64,000 nt of DNA from Streptomyces sp. HD (lineage in GTDB: Bacteria > Actinomycetota > Actinomycetes > Streptomycetales > Streptomycetaceae): assembly GCF_028369295.1 (NCBI RefSeq), contig NZ_JAQMYP010000010.1, forward strand, positions 142,245-206,244, written 5' to 3'. The position numbers and the translations under genes are program-made. The notes below the pieces were generated by a model. It was not told where the DNA came from. It searched no databases and saw only the letters and a list, made by a program, of their open reading frames with translations. Every line of letters begins with the position of its first letter. Position 1 is the first letter of the stretch. Shown here piece after piece: positions 36,622 through 46,137 of this stretch.

Positions 36622-39600
36622 TCAGCGGGCGTTGAAGTACTTCGCCTCCGGGTGGTGGATCACGATCGCATCGGTGGACTGCTCGGGGTGCAGCTGGAAC
36701 TCCTCGGACAGGTGGACGCCGATGCGCTCCGGCTGGAGCAGGTCGGCGATCTTGGACCGGTCCTCCAGGTTGGGGCAGGCGCCGTAGCCCAGCGAGAAGC
36801 GGGCACCCCGGTACTTCAGCGCGAACATGTCCTCGATGTCGGCCGGGTCCTCACCGGCGAAGCCGAGCTCGGAGCGCACGCGCGCGTGCCAGTACTCGGC
36901 GAGGGCCTCGGCCAGCTGCACGGACAGGCCGTGCAGCTCCAGGTAGTCGCGGTAGGAGTTCGATTCGAACAGCCGGGCCGTCTCCTCCCCGATCCGCGAG
37001 CCGACGGTGACCACCTGCAGGCCCACGACGTCCGTCTCGCCCGACTCCTGCGGGCGGAAGAAGTCCGCCAGGCACAGACGCCGGCCGCGGCGCTGGCGCG
37101 GGAAGGTGAACCGGGTGCGTTCGTTGCCGTGTTCGTCCAGCAGGATCAGGTCGTCGTCCTTGGAGACGCACGGGAAGTAGCCGTAGACGACGGCGGCTTC
37201 GAGGAGGTTCTCCGTCTGGAGCTTGTCGAGCAGACCGCGCAGCCGCGGACGGCCCTCGGTCTCGACGAGTTCCTGGTAGGACGGGCCGTCGCCGGTGCGG
37301 GTCTCCTTCAGGCCCCACTGGCCCTTGAAGAGGGCGCCCTCGTCGAGCCAGGACGCGTACTCCTTGAGCTGGATGCCCTTGATGACACGGGTGCCCCAGA
37401 ACGGCGGCTCGGGGAGCGGGTTGTCGATGGCGACGTCGGAGCGGACATGGCCTTCCTCGGGTCGCTCCTCCAGGACGGCCGCGGTGGCCGCGGTCCTGAC
37501 CCGGCGCTGCTTGAGCTCGGGCAGCTTGGCGCCGGGCACGCCGCGCTTGACGCCGATGAGGGCGTCCATCAGGCGCAGGCCCTCGAACGCGTCGCGGGCG
37601 TAGCGGACTTCGCCCTGGTAGATCTCGTGCAGGTCCTGCTCGACGTATGCACGGGTGAGGGCTGCGCCACCGAGGATGACGGGGTAGTTAGCCGCCAGGC
37701 CGCGCTGGTTGAGCTCCTCCAGGTTCTCCTTCATGATCACCGTGGACTTCACCAGGAGGCCGGACATACCGATGACATCGGCCCGGTGCTCCTTGGCGGC
37801 GTCCAGGATCGCGGAGACCGGCTGCTTGATGCCCAGATTGACCACGTTGTAGCCGTTGTTGGACAGGATGATGTCCACCAGGTTCTTGCCGATGTCGTGC
37901 ACGTCGCCGCGCACGGTCGCCAGCACGATGGTGCCCTTGCCGTCGGCGTCGGTCTTCTCCATGTGCGGTTCGAGGTAGGCGACGGCGGCCTTCATCACCT
38001 CGGCGGACTGCAGGACGAACGGCAGCTGCATCTGGCCGGAGCCGAACAGCTCGCCGACCACCTTCATGCCGTCCAGCAGGGTGTTGTTGACGATGTCCAG
38101 GGCGGGCGTGTCCTGCAGGGCCTGGTCGAGGTCGGCCTCCAGGCCGTTGCGCTCGCCGTCGATGATGCGGCGCTTGAGGCGCTCCTCCAGCGGCAGGGCG
38201 GCGAGTTCCTCGGCCTTGCCGGCCTTCAGGGACTTCGCGGTGGCGCCCTCGAAGAGCTGCATGAGCTTCTGGAGGGGGTCGTAGCCCTCGCGGCGGCGGT
38301 CGTGGATCAGGTCGAGGGCCGTGGTGACCTCTTCCTCGCTGAACCGGGCGATCGGCAGGATCTTCGACGCGTGGACGATCGCCGAGTCCAGGCCCGCCTT
38401 CACGCACTCGTCCAGGAAGACCGAGTTCAGCAGGATGCGGGCGGCCGGGTTCAGGCCGAAGGAGATGTTCGACAGGCCCAGGGTGGTCTGCACGTCCGGG
38501 TGGCGGCGCTTGAGCTCGCGGATCGCCTCGATGGTGGCGATGCCGTCGCCCCGGGACTCCTCCTGACCGGTACAGATGGTGAAGGTCAGGGTGTCGATGA
38601 GGATGTCCGACTCCAGGATGCCCCAGTTGCCGGTCAGGTCCTCGATCAGCCGCTCGGCGATCTCGACCTTCTTCTCGGGGGTGCGGGCCTGGCCCTCCTC
38701 GTCGATGGTCAGCGCGATCAGGGCGGCGCCGTGCTCCTGGGCCAGCTTGGTGACCTTGGCGAAGCGGGACTCGGGGCCGTCGCCGTCCTCGTAGTTCACG
38801 GAGTTGATGACCGCGCGGCCACCGAGCTTCTCCAGGCCGGCCTGGATGACGTCGACCTCGGTGGAGTCCAGCACGATCGGCAGCGTGGAGGCGGTGGCGA
38901 AGCGGCCGGCCAGCTCCTCCATGTCGGCGACGCCGTCCCGGCCGACGTAGTCCACGCACAGGTCGAGCATGTGCGCGCCCTCGCGGATCTGCTCGCGCGC
39001 CATCTCCACGCAGTCGTCCCAGCGGGCCTGAAGCATCGCCTCGCGGAACTTCTTCGAGCCGTTGGCGTTGGTGCGCTCGCCGATGGCCAGGTAGGAGGTG
39101 TCCTGGCGGAACGGGACGGTCTGGTAGAGGGAGGCGGCGCCCGGCTCGGGCTGCGGGCGACGCTGGACCGGGGTGGCTTCCCGGACCCGCTCCACGAGCT
39201 GGCGCAGATGCTCGGGGGTGGTGCCGCAGCAGCCGCCGATGAGGTTCAGACCGTAGTCCCGTACGAAGGTCTCCTGGGCGTCGGCCAGGCCCTCGGGGTC
39301 GAGCGGGAAGTGGGCGCCGTCCTTGGTGAGGATCGGCAGACCGGCGTTCGGCATGCACAGCAGCGGGGTGCGCGAGTGCCGGGCCAGATAGCGCAGGTGC
39401 TCGCTCATCTCGGCGGGGCCGGTCGAGCAGTTCAGGCCGATCATGTCGATGCCGAGGGGCTCCAGCGCGGTCAGCGCGGCGCCGATCTCGGAGCCGAGCA
39501 GCATGGTGCCGGTCGTCTCGAAGGCCATCGAGACCAGCAGCGGCACCACGGTGCCGGTCGCCTCCATCGCGCGCCGGGCGCCCAGGATCGACGACTTCGT

Positions 39601-40140
39601 CTGCAGCAGGTCCTGCGTGGTCTCCACGATCAGGGCGTCGGCGCCGCCGGCGAGCAGGCCCTCGGCGTTCGCCTGGAAACCGTCGCGCAGGGTGCCGTAG
39701 CCGATGTGGCCCAGCGTCGGCAGCTTCGTACCGGGGCCGATCGAGCCGAGCACCCACCGCTGGCGGCCGTCACGGGCGCCGAAGGCGTCGGCCGTCTCGC
39801 GGGCGATACGGGCGCCCGCCTCGGACAGCTCGTACACCCGGTCGGCGATGTCGTACTCGGCCATGGCCGAGTGGTTGGCGCCGAACGTGTTCGTCTCGAC
39901 GCAGTCCACGCCCGCGTCGAAGTACGCCTCGTGGACCGAGCGCACGATGTCCGGGCGGGTCAGGTTGAGGATCTCGTTGCAGCCCTCAAGGTTCTCGAAG
40001 TCCTCAAGAGTGGGGTCCTGGGCCTGCAACATGGTGCCCATCGCTCCGTCGGCGACCACCACTCGGGTGGCGAGCGCCTCTCGGAGCGCGGACACACGGG
40101 TCCGGCTGTCGGCGGAAGGGGTCGGTGGCAACGAGGCCAT
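36622..40140 (-). CDS. metH: Cobalamin-dependent methionine synthase MetH
   Basis: MetH transfers methyl from methyltetrahydrofolate via cobalamin to homocysteine. The 1172-residue protein has all four modules in order: a homocysteine-binding domain with zinc Cys in IGLNCS and GGCCGT, the pterin-binding domain (ERTNANGSKKFREAML), the cobalamin domain with DVHDIGKNLVDI (His that ligates cobalt), and the C-terminal activation domain with RFSLGYGACPNL. ATG 40140 (MASLPPTPSADSRTRVSALREALATR) has GGGAG upstream; a longer frame adds a non-conserved leader. I saw no cobalamin riboswitch consensus in the upstream 295 bp. Confidence 0.97.
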   Translation of the reverse strand: MASLPPTPSADSRTRVSALREALATRVVVADGAMGTMLQAQDPTLEDFENLEGCNEILNLTRPDIVRSVHEAYFDAGVDCVETNTFGANHSAMAEYDIADRVYELSEAGARIARETADAFGARDGRQRWVLGSIGPGTKLPTLGHIGYGTLRDGFQANAEGLLAGGADALIVETTQDLLQTKSSILGARRAMEATGTVVPLLVSMAFETTGTMLLGSEIGAALTALEPLGIDMIGLNCSTGPAEMSEHLRYLARHSRTPLLCMPNAGLPILTKDGAHFPLDPEGLADAQETFVRDYGLNLIGGCCGTTPEHLRQLVERVREATPVQRRPQPEPGAASLYQTVPFRQDTSYLAIGERTNANGSKKFREAMLQARWDDCVEMAREQIREGAHMLDLCVDYVGRDGVADMEELAGRFATASTLPIVLDSTEVDVIQAGLEKLGGRAVINSVNYEDGDGPESRFAKVTKLAQEHGAALIALTIDEEGQARTPEKKVEIAERLIEDLTGNWGILESDILIDTLTFTICTGQEESRGDGIATIEAIRELKRRHPDVQTTLGLSNISFGLNPAARILLNSVFLDECVKAGLDSAIVHASKILPIARFSEEEVTTALDLIHDRRREGYDPLQKLMQLFEGATAKSLKAGKAEELAALPLEERLKRRIIDGERNGLEADLDQALQDTPALDIVNNTLLDGMKVVGELFGSGQMQLPFVLQSAEVMKAAVAYLEPHMEKTDADGKGTIVLATVRGDVHDIGKNLVDIILSNNGYNVVNLGIKQPVSAILDAAKEHRADVIGMSGLLVKSTVIMKENLEELNQRGLAANYPVILGGAALTRAYVEQDLHEIYQGEVRYARDAFEGLRLMDALIGVKRGVPGAKLPELKQRRVRTAATAAVLEERPEEGHVRSDVAIDNPLPEPPFWGTRVIKGIQLKEYASWLDEGALFKGQWGLKETRTGDGPSYQELVETEGRPRLRGLLDKLQTENLLEAAVVYGYFPCVSKDDDLILLDEHGNERTRFTFPRQRRGRRLCLADFFRPQESGETDVVGLQVVTVGSRIGEETARLFESNSYRDYLELHGLSVQLAEALAEYWHARVRSELGFAGEDPADIEDMFALKYRGARFSLGYGACPNLEDRSKIADLLQPERIGVHLSEEFQLHPEQSTDAIVIHHPEAKYFNAR

Positions 40141-40355
40141 GAAGGGGCTCCCTGGAGTGCGACGGCTGTCGGCTTTGCGCCCTTTACGGAACAGTCCGCG
40201 GTAGGCGCACGCCGCCAGGGTAGCCGGGACCGCGTCCGGATGGTCAGGGCGTCCACGGGGCGGACGAGGATGACCTGCGGGCCGACTGCCGGATACGACT
40301 GACACAACAGAAGCGAACGGATACGGCCCGACCATTAGCGGGAGGTCGGCATCGA

Positions 40356-40380
40356 CCGGTAGTGTTCGACATTGCCGAAC
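40356..40380. promoter_or_regulatory. GylR operator upstream of gylR
   Basis: CCGGTAGTGTTCGACATTGCCG, followed by AAC, contains the inverted GTTCG...CGAAC. The reverse complement of 41399-41421 (in front of glpF) matches it with one indel and one mismatch. The site lies 56 bp upstream of the gylR ATG, so it fits autoregulation by GylR. Confidence 0.72.
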
Positions 40381-40435
40381 GGCGGCAGCGACGTCGTGAA
40401 GGTCGACGGTCGAAGGAGACGGAGGCAGTACGGCG

Positions 40436-41200
40436 ATGGCACGGAACATCCAGTCGCTCGAACGGGCGGCCGCGATGCTGCGGCTCCTCGCGGGCGGTGA
40501 GCGACGCCTCGGCCTGTCGGACATCGCCTCGTCGCTGGGCCTCGCCAAGGGCACCGCCCACGGCATTCTGCGCACCCTCCAGCAGGAGGGCTTCGTCGAG
40601 CAGGACGACGCCTCCGGGCGCTACCAGCTGGGCGCGGAGCTGCTGCGCCTGGGCACCACCTATCTGGACGTGCACGAGCTGCGGGCGCGCGCCCTGGTGT
40701 GGACGGACGACCTGGCCCGCTCCAGCGGGGAGAGCGTCTATCTGGGCGTCCTGCACCAGCAGGGCGTACTGATCGTCCACCACGTCTTCCGTCCCGACGA
40801 CAGCCGGCAGGTGCTGGAGATAGGGGCCATGCAGCCGCTGCACTCCACGGCACTGGGCAAGGTCCTGTCGGCGTACGACCCGGTCGCGCACAGCGAGGCG
40901 ATCGACGCCGACCGCAAGGGCTTCACGGACCGGACCGTGTGCGAGCTGGACGGCTTCGAGCACATCCTCGACATGACACGCGCGCGTGGCTACGCGGCCG
41001 ACGTCGAGGAGACCTGGGAGGGCGTCGCCTCCGTCGCCGCCCCCATCCACGACCGGCGTCGTATGCCCGTCGGCGCGGTCGGTATCACCGGCGCCGTGGA
41101 GCGGCTGTGCCGGGACGGCGAGCTGCGTCCCGAGCTGATCGCGGCGGTGCGGGACTGTGCCCGTGCGGTGTCGCGGGACCTGGGCGCCGGTCGGTTCTGA
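40436..41200 (+). CDS. gylR: IclR-family repressor of the glycerol operon GylR
   Basis: GylR represses glycerol catabolism genes in Streptomyces; glycerol or glycerol-3-phosphate lifts repression. The 254-residue protein has an N-terminal winged helix (MARNIQSLERAAAMLRLLAGG, LGLSDIASSLGLAKGTAHGILRTLQQEGF) and an IclR effector domain (GESVYLGVLHQQGVLIVHHVF through AAPIHDRRRMPVGAVGITG). The order metH / gylR-glpF-glpK-glpD is that of S. coelicolor. ATG 40436 follows a purine-rich stretch (GGAGGCAG). Matching operators before gylR and glpF support autorepression. Confidence 0.95.
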   Translation: MARNIQSLERAAAMLRLLAGGERRLGLSDIASSLGLAKGTAHGILRTLQQEGFVEQDDASGRYQLGAELLRLGTTYLDVHELRARALVWTDDLARSSGESVYLGVLHQQGVLIVHHVFRPDDSRQVLEIGAMQPLHSTALGKVLSAYDPVAHSEAIDADRKGFTDRTVCELDGFEHILDMTRARGYAADVEETWEGVASVAAPIHDRRRMPVGAVGITGAVERLCRDGELRPELIAAVRDCARAVSRDLGAGRF

Positions 41201-41543
41201 GGACACGCGCGGGGCGTATCGGCGACCCGCGCGGGATGCGAGTGACCGCCGGGGCGTCATAGGACGTCCCGGCCTTCGTCATGCAGCCATCGCGCTATCG
41301 ACATATCGATAAAGCAACACAACCAACAACGATCGCGCATTCAACGACAGAGGCCTTGACGCATCCCTCACACCGGGGCAAGACTCCCGTCCATCGGTCG
41401 GCATTGTCGAACACCTACCGGCAATACGCGCTAGAGTGTGACAGTGCCAAGGGCCGGCATCGCCCTCACCCCCGAGGGCAACGCGAACCACCGGTGGGAC
41501 CCGGGGTTCGGCTTCCCCTGGACGAAGGACAAAGGAGTCGCGG
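41201..41543 (+). other. gylR-glpF intergenic region with promoter
   Basis: This 343-bp stretch has no gene. It contains a palindrome TATCGACATATCGATA (41296-41311, 6-bp arms), the GylR operator at 41399-41421, a -10-like TAGAGT at 41432-41437, and the ribosome site AAAGGAG (41530-41536) of glpF. The palindrome could be a second regulator site or part of a gylR terminator. Confidence 0.6.
41399..41421. promoter_or_regulatory. GylR operator upstream of glpF
   Basis: The reverse complement of this site, CCGGTAGGTGTTCGACAATG then CCG, matches the site at 40356-40377 (one indel, one mismatch). It lies just upstream of TAGAGT (41432-41437), a possible -10, so a bound repressor would block the promoter of glpF-glpK-glpD. 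Confidence 0.75.
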
Positions 41544-42338
41544 GTGTCCAGCTCCGACATCTTCATCGGCGAGACCATCGGTACCGCCATACTCATCCTG
41601 CTCGGCGGTGGCGTCTGCGCCGCCGTCACGCTGAAGGCCTCCAAGGCTCGCAACGCCGGCTGGCTCGCCATCACCTTCGGGTGGGGCTTCGCAGTGCTCA
41701 CGGCGGTCTACACCTCGGCGCCGCTCTCCGGCGCCCATCTGAACCCGGCCGTGACGGTCGCTCTCGCGATCAAGGACAACGACTGGAGTAACGTTCCGAC
41801 GTACCTCGCCGGACAGTTCCTCGGCGCCGCGATCGGTGCGGCTCTGGTCTGGGTGGCCTACTACGGCCAGTTCCACGCCCACCTGACCGACAAGGAGATC
41901 GTCGGCGGTCCGGGTGCGCAGGCCACGGCGGCCAAGGCCGTCGAGGCCCAGGAGAAGGGCGCCGGCCCGGTCCTGGGCATCTTCTCCACCGGTCCCGAGA
42001 TCCGGAACGTGGTGCAGAACCTCCTGACGGAGATCATCGGCACCGTCGTGCTGGTGCTCGCGGTCCTCACCCAGGGCCTGAACGACAGTGGCAAGGGTCT
42101 GGGCACCCTGGGCGCCCTGATCACCGCACTCGTGGTCGTCTCGATCGGTCTGTCGCTCGGCGGCCCGACGGGTTACGCGATCAACCCGGCCCGTGACCTC
42201 GGTCCGCGTATCGTGCACGCCCTTCTGCCCCTGCCCAACAAGGGCGGCTCCGACTGGGGCTATGCCTGGATCCCGGTGGTCGGTCCGCTCATCGGCGGCG
42301 CCATCGCGGCAGGCATCTACAACGTCGCGTTCGCTTAG
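41544..42338 (+). CDS. glpF: Glycerol uptake facilitator (aquaglyceroporin)
   Basis: GlpF lets glycerol enter by facilitated diffusion. The 264-residue MIP-family protein has six membrane segments and two pore loops: LNPAVTVAL and [11 protein letters not shown], the second with the Asp of glycerol-type channels (NPARD). A longer than usual loop with Gly/Ala/Lys residues ([22 protein letters not shown]) lies between segments 3 and 4. The start is GTG 41544 with AAAGGAG upstream. glpK follows after 117 bp and glpD after that, in one operon controlled by GylR. Confidence 0.96.
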   Translation: MSSSDIFIGETIGTAILILLGGGVCAAVTLKASKARNAGWLAITFGWGFAVLTAVYTSAPLSGAHLNPAVTVALAIKDNDWSNVPTYLAGQFLGAAIGAALVWVAYYGQFHAHLTDKEIVGGPGAQATAAKAVEAQEKGAGPVLGIFSTGPEIRNVVQNLLTEIIGTVVLVLAVLTQGLNDSGKGLGTLGALITALVVVSIGLSLGGPTGYAINPARDLGPRIVHALLPLPNKGGSDWGYAWIPVVGPLIGGAIAAGIYNVAFA

Positions 42339-42455
42339 GAACAGTGCTGAACAGAGAGGATCCGTGAGCTTCACCCATCCGGGTGAGCTGCATCGAAACT
42401 CTCACCGCGCGCCGTACGTAAAGCCCCATAACCACGGAACTTCCAGGAGCTAACA

Positions 42456-43997
42456 GTGACCGACGCCCACACCGCCGGCCCCTTCATCGCCGCGATCGAC
42501 CAGGGCACGACTTCTTCCCGTTGCATCGTCTTCGACCGCGACGGACGTATCGTCTCCGTCGACCAGAAGGAGCACGAGCAGATCTTCCCGAAGCCGGGCT
42601 GGGTCGAGCACAACGCCAACGAGATCTGGACCAACGTCCAGGAGGTCGTCGCCGGAGCCGTCCAGAAGGCCGGCATCACCCGTGACGACATCAAGGCCAT
42701 CGGTATCACCAACCAGCGCGAGACCACCGTGCTGTGGGACAAGAACACCGGTGAGCCCGTCCACAACGCCATCGTCTGGCAGGACACCCGCACCGACGGG
42801 CTCTGCAAGGAGCTCGGCCGCAACGTCGGCCAGGACCGCTTCCGCCGCGAGACCGGTCTCCCCCTCGCCTCCTACTTCGCCGGTCCCAAGGCCCGCTGGC
42901 TGCTGGACAACGTGGAGGGTCTGAAGGAGCGCGCCGAGGCGGGCGACATCCTCTTCGGCACCATGGACACCTGGGTCATCTGGAACCTGACCGGTGGTGT
43001 CGACGGCGGCAAGCACGTCACCGACGTCACGAACGCGTCCCGCACCATGCTGATGAACCTGCACACCATGGAGTGGGACGACAAGATCGCCGAGTCGATC
43101 GGCGTGCCGCTGCAGATCCTGCCCGAGATCCGGTCCTCCGCCGAGGTCTACGGCGAGATCACCGGCGGCAAGCTGGGCGAGCTGCTCGGCGGCATCCCGG
43201 TCGCCTCCGCGCTGGGTGACCAGCAGGCGGCCCTGTTCGGCCAGACCTGTTTCGCCGAGGGCGAGACCAAGTCGACGTACGGCACCGGCACCTTCATGGT
43301 GATGAACACCGGCGACAAGATCATCAACTCCTACGCCGGTCTGCTGACCACCGTCGGCTACAAGATCGGCGAGCAGGACACGGTGTACGCCCTGGAGGGC
43401 TCGATCGCCGTCACCGGTTCGCTGGTGCAGTGGATGCGCGACCAGATGGGCCTGATCTCCACCGCCGCCGAGATCGAGACGCTCGCGCTCTCGGTCGAGG
43501 ACAACGGCGGCGCCTACTTCGTGCCGGCCTTCTCCGGTCTGTTCGCCCCGCACTGGCGTTCCGACGCCCGCGGTGTGATCGCCGGTCTGACCCGGTACGT
43601 CACCAAGGCGCACCTCGCGCGTGCCGTCCTGGAGGCCACCGCCTGGCAGACGCGGGAGATCGCCGACGCCATGACGAAGGACTCCGGCGTCGAGCTGGCC
43701 ACCCTCAAGGTCGACGGCGGCATGACCGCCAACAACCTGCTGATGCAGCAGCTCTCCGACGTCCTGGACGCGCCGGTGGTGCGTCCGATGGTCGCCGAGA
43801 CCACCTGCCTCGGTGCCGCCTACGCCGCCGGTCTCGCCGTCGGCTTCTGGTCCAGCACGGACGAACTGCGCGCCAACTGGCGCCGGGCCGCCGAGTGGAC
43901 CCCCCGCATGGACGCGGAGACCCGCGACCGTGAGTACAAGAACTGGCTCAAGGCCGTTGAGCGGACCATGGGCTGGATCGAGGACGACGAGAGCTGA
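42456..43997 (+). CDS. glpK: Glycerol kinase
   Basis: GlpK phosphorylates glycerol with ATP to sn-glycerol 3-phosphate. The 513-residue protein of the FGGY family shows the N-terminal phosphate motif [14 protein letters not shown], the glycerol-binding [17 protein letters not shown], and the C-terminal ATP-binding segments [14 protein letters not shown] and [19 protein letters not shown]. Length is normal. The start is GTG 42456 after CAGGAG. It lies in the glpF-glpK-glpD operon, with glpD 46 bp downstream. Confidence 0.97.
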   Translation: MTDAHTAGPFIAAIDQGTTSSRCIVFDRDGRIVSVDQKEHEQIFPKPGWVEHNANEIWTNVQEVVAGAVQKAGITRDDIKAIGITNQRETTVLWDKNTGEPVHNAIVWQDTRTDGLCKELGRNVGQDRFRRETGLPLASYFAGPKARWLLDNVEGLKERAEAGDILFGTMDTWVIWNLTGGVDGGKHVTDVTNASRTMLMNLHTMEWDDKIAESIGVPLQILPEIRSSAEVYGEITGGKLGELLGGIPVASALGDQQAALFGQTCFAEGETKSTYGTGTFMVMNTGDKIINSYAGLLTTVGYKIGEQDTVYALEGSIAVTGSLVQWMRDQMGLISTAAEIETLALSVEDNGGAYFVPAFSGLFAPHWRSDARGVIAGLTRYVTKAHLARAVLEATAWQTREIADAMTKDSGVELATLKVDGGMTANNLLMQQLSDVLDAPVVRPMVAETTCLGAAYAAGLAVGFWSSTDELRANWRRAAEWTPRMDAETRDREYKNWLKAVERTMGWIEDDES

Positions 43998-44043
43998 CGA
44001 CCGCCGCCAGCCCTCGAACTCTGATGAGGAGTAAGAACCCGAA

Positions 44044-45660
44044 ATGACCAGTCAGTCCACCCTGCAGTCCGTGCCTGCCCTCGGTACGCGCCCGGCCTCC
44101 GGCTTCAACCCGAGCCGAGCCGAGACCCGGGAGCAGCTCGCCAAGGCGTCGTACGACCTTCTCGTGATCGGCGGCGGCATCCTGGGCATCTCCACCGCCT
44201 GGCACGCCGCGCAGTCCGGCCTCAGGGTGGCTCTGGTCGACGCCGGCGACTTCGCCGGCGCCACCTCCTCCGCCTCCTCCAAGCTGCTCCACGGCGGTCT
44301 GCGCTACCTGCAGACCGGCGCGGTGAAGCTGGTGGCGGAGAACCACTTCGAGCGCCGTGCGGTCTCTCGTCAGGTGGCTCCACACCTGGCGAACCCGCTC
44401 ACCTTCTACCTCCCCGTGTACAAGGGCGGGCCGCACGGCGCCGCGAAGCTCGGGGCGGGCGTCTTCGCCTACTCCGCGCTCTCCGCGTTCGGTGACGGCG
44501 TCGGTCACCTCCTGTCCCCCGCCAAGGCGGCGCAGGACGTGCCCGAGCTGCGCACCGACAATCTCAAGGCCGTGGCCGTGTACGGCGACGACCAGATGAA
44601 CGACGCGCGCATGGCGCTGATGACGGTCCGTGCGGCCGTCGAGGCGGGCGCTGTCGTGCTCAACCACGCCGAGGTCACCGGCCTGCGCTTCACCAAGGGC
44701 CGGGTGACCGGTGCGGAGCTGAAGGACCGGCAGTCCGGTGACGAGTTCGGGGTGAGCGCCCGTCTCGTGCTGAACGCGACCGGCCCGTGGGTCGATCACC
44801 TGCGCAAGATGGAGGACCCGAACGCCGCCCCGTCGATCCGTCTGTCGAAGGGCGCGCATCTCGTCCTGAAGCGGACCTCCCCCTGGAAGGCCGCGCTCGC
44901 CACCCCGATCGACAAGTACCGCATCACGTTCGCCCTGCCGTGGGAGGACATGCTGCTCCTGGGCACCACGGACGAGGAGTTCGAGGGCGACCCGGCGGAC
45001 GTCGCGGTCACGGAGAAGGACACGGCCCAGATACTCGACGAGGCCGCGTTCTCCATCCGGGACCAGCAGCTCGACCGGGATCTGATCACGTACGCCTTCG
45101 CGGGTCTGCGGGTGCTGCCGGGCGGTCCCGGTGACACGGCGAAGGCCAAGCGCGAGACCGTCGTGACCGAGGGCAAGGGCGGCATGCTGTCCGTCGCGGG
45201 CGGCAAGTGGACGACCTTCCGGCACATCGGCCGCACCATCATGCAGAAGCTGGAGACGCTGCCCGGCGCTCCGCTGGGCGACGACTTCGAGCCCATCTCC
45301 TCCCTCCCGAAGAAGCTGCCGCTGCCCGGTATCGCCAACCCGCGGGCGGTCGCCCACCGTCTGCTGACCGACCGTCCGGCGCCGGGTCCGCGCATGGCGG
45401 CCGACACGGCCAGGCACCTGGCCACGCACTACGGCTCCCTGGCCTTCGACATCGCCCGCATCGCCAACGAGAACCCGGAGCTGGGCGAGCGCGTCCACCC
45501 GGACGCCCCGGAGATCTGGGCCCAGGTCGTCTACGCCCGCGACAACGAGTGGGCCGAGACGCAGGACGACGTGCTGCGCCGCCGTACGACGCTGACGATC
45601 CGGGGTCTGGCGACGGACGACGTCCGCGCGAAGGTCCAGGACCTGCTCGACAAGAAGTGA
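44044..45660 (+). CDS. glpD: Glycerol-3-phosphate dehydrogenase (FAD, aerobic type)
   Basis: GlpD oxidises glycerol 3-phosphate to dihydroxyacetone phosphate and passes electrons to quinone at the membrane. The 538-residue protein has FAD-binding motif LLVIGGGILGISTAWHAAQSG near residue 40, then SSKLLHGGLRYLQTG, the conserved substrate-side stretch LSKGAHLVLKR, and SVAGGKWTTFRHIGRTI toward the C-terminal cap domain. It completes the glycerol pathway after glpK. ATG 44044 has GAGGAG 13 bp upstream. A strong terminator follows at 45786-45820. Confidence 0.96.
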   Translation: MTSQSTLQSVPALGTRPASGFNPSRAETREQLAKASYDLLVIGGGILGISTAWHAAQSGLRVALVDAGDFAGATSSASSKLLHGGLRYLQTGAVKLVAENHFERRAVSRQVAPHLANPLTFYLPVYKGGPHGAAKLGAGVFAYSALSAFGDGVGHLLSPAKAAQDVPELRTDNLKAVAVYGDDQMNDARMALMTVRAAVEAGAVVLNHAEVTGLRFTKGRVTGAELKDRQSGDEFGVSARLVLNATGPWVDHLRKMEDPNAAPSIRLSKGAHLVLKRTSPWKAALATPIDKYRITFALPWEDMLLLGTTDEEFEGDPADVAVTEKDTAQILDEAAFSIRDQQLDRDLITYAFAGLRVLPGGPGDTAKAKRETVVTEGKGGMLSVAGGKWTTFRHIGRTIMQKLETLPGAPLGDDFEPISSLPKKLPLPGIANPRAVAHRLLTDRPAPGPRMAADTARHLATHYGSLAFDIARIANENPELGERVHPDAPEIWAQVVYARDNEWAETQDDVLRRRTTLTIRGLATDDVRAKVQDLLDKK

Positions 45661-45785
45661 CCTCGGTCGCGCCGAGGGAGGTTTTCGCCGGATGAGCCTC
45701 CCCCGGCGCAGGGTTCGGCCACTCCCCTGACCGGGCCGGACCGCACGAGGGCGGCCCCTTCCGCACCGGGGCCGGCCACCACCGG

Positions 45786-45820
45786 AAGGGGCGGCTCCAT
45801 GCCGACGGAGCCGCCCCTTT
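45786..45820 (+). terminator. Terminator of the glycerol operon
   Basis: AAGGGGCGGCTCC pairs with GGAGCCGCCCCTT over an 8-base loop, followed by TCG. It lies 126 bp after the glpD stop. Confidence 0.85.
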
Positions 45821-45860
45821 CGTATGCCGGTTCGTTGCATGTCGTCTGCGGGTGTGTGGG

Positions 45861-45914
45861 GGTTGATCGCGCCCACGCGGCGGAGCCGCATGTCGATACA
45901 GCCCCGCGCCCCTC
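45861..45914 (+). repeat. 54-bp dispersed intergenic repeat, copy 2
   Basis: Matches the reverse complement of 7000-7053 at about 48 of 54 positions; shared core CGCGCCCACGCGGCGGAGCC. It ends at the stop codon of the mtnK remnant (45913-45915, minus strand), i.e. directly downstream of that gene's 3' end, as copy 1 lies beyond the ends of helR and helY. Confidence 0.7.
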
Positions 45915-46137
45915 AGGTTGGCCGCACTACCGCCCTTACAGGGTTCGGGTCGTTCAACTCATCGCGGCGGACTGTGAGTTCGCGGCCGATCAGCAGCGCC
46001 CTGCGGGACGCCGGCACCGGATCCCCCAGCGTCGTCCAGGTCCGTCAGGTGCGCGAAGCCGATGATGCGGCGGATGATCTCCGTGCCGGTGTAGCCGAGG
46101 GACTGCGTCCAGACGCGGCGCAGGAACGTGCGGCCCG
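45913..46137 (-). pseudogene. mtnK: Methylthioribose kinase gene remnant (C-terminal end)
   Basis: On the minus strand the bases encode FLRRVWTQSLGYTGTEIIRR, IIGFAHLTDLDD and, after a one-base shift in a G run near 46030, DPVPASRRALLIGRELTVRR, DELNDPNPVRAVVRPT and a TGA stop at 45915-45913. This is the C-terminus of S-methyl-5-thioribose kinase, the methionine-salvage enzyme that makes methylthioribose 1-phosphate. The N-terminal three-quarters is missing: homology stops where the plus-strand amidohydrolase remnant begins. No start or ATP-binding region remains, so it is a dead fragment. The identification comes from recognising the family C-terminus by eye. Confidence 0.75.

Noticed and set aside
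36415..40302. 1295-codon open frame opposite metH
   Set aside because: Mirror of metH with low-complexity composition; metH has all family motifs.
40141..40435. Cobalamin riboswitch upstream of metH
   Set aside because: I looked for the B12-box and found no convincing match on the minus strand leader. The region does contain the GylR operator instead.
43948..45891. Minus-strand open frame opposite glpD
   Set aside because: Low complexity, antisense to a fully recognisable glpD.
45824..46127. N-terminus of an intact amidohydrolase (408-codon frame)
   Set aside because: This part is antisense to an mtnK remnant and to a dispersed repeat and lacks the HxH motif; it is chance read-through, so the gene is called a pseudogene.
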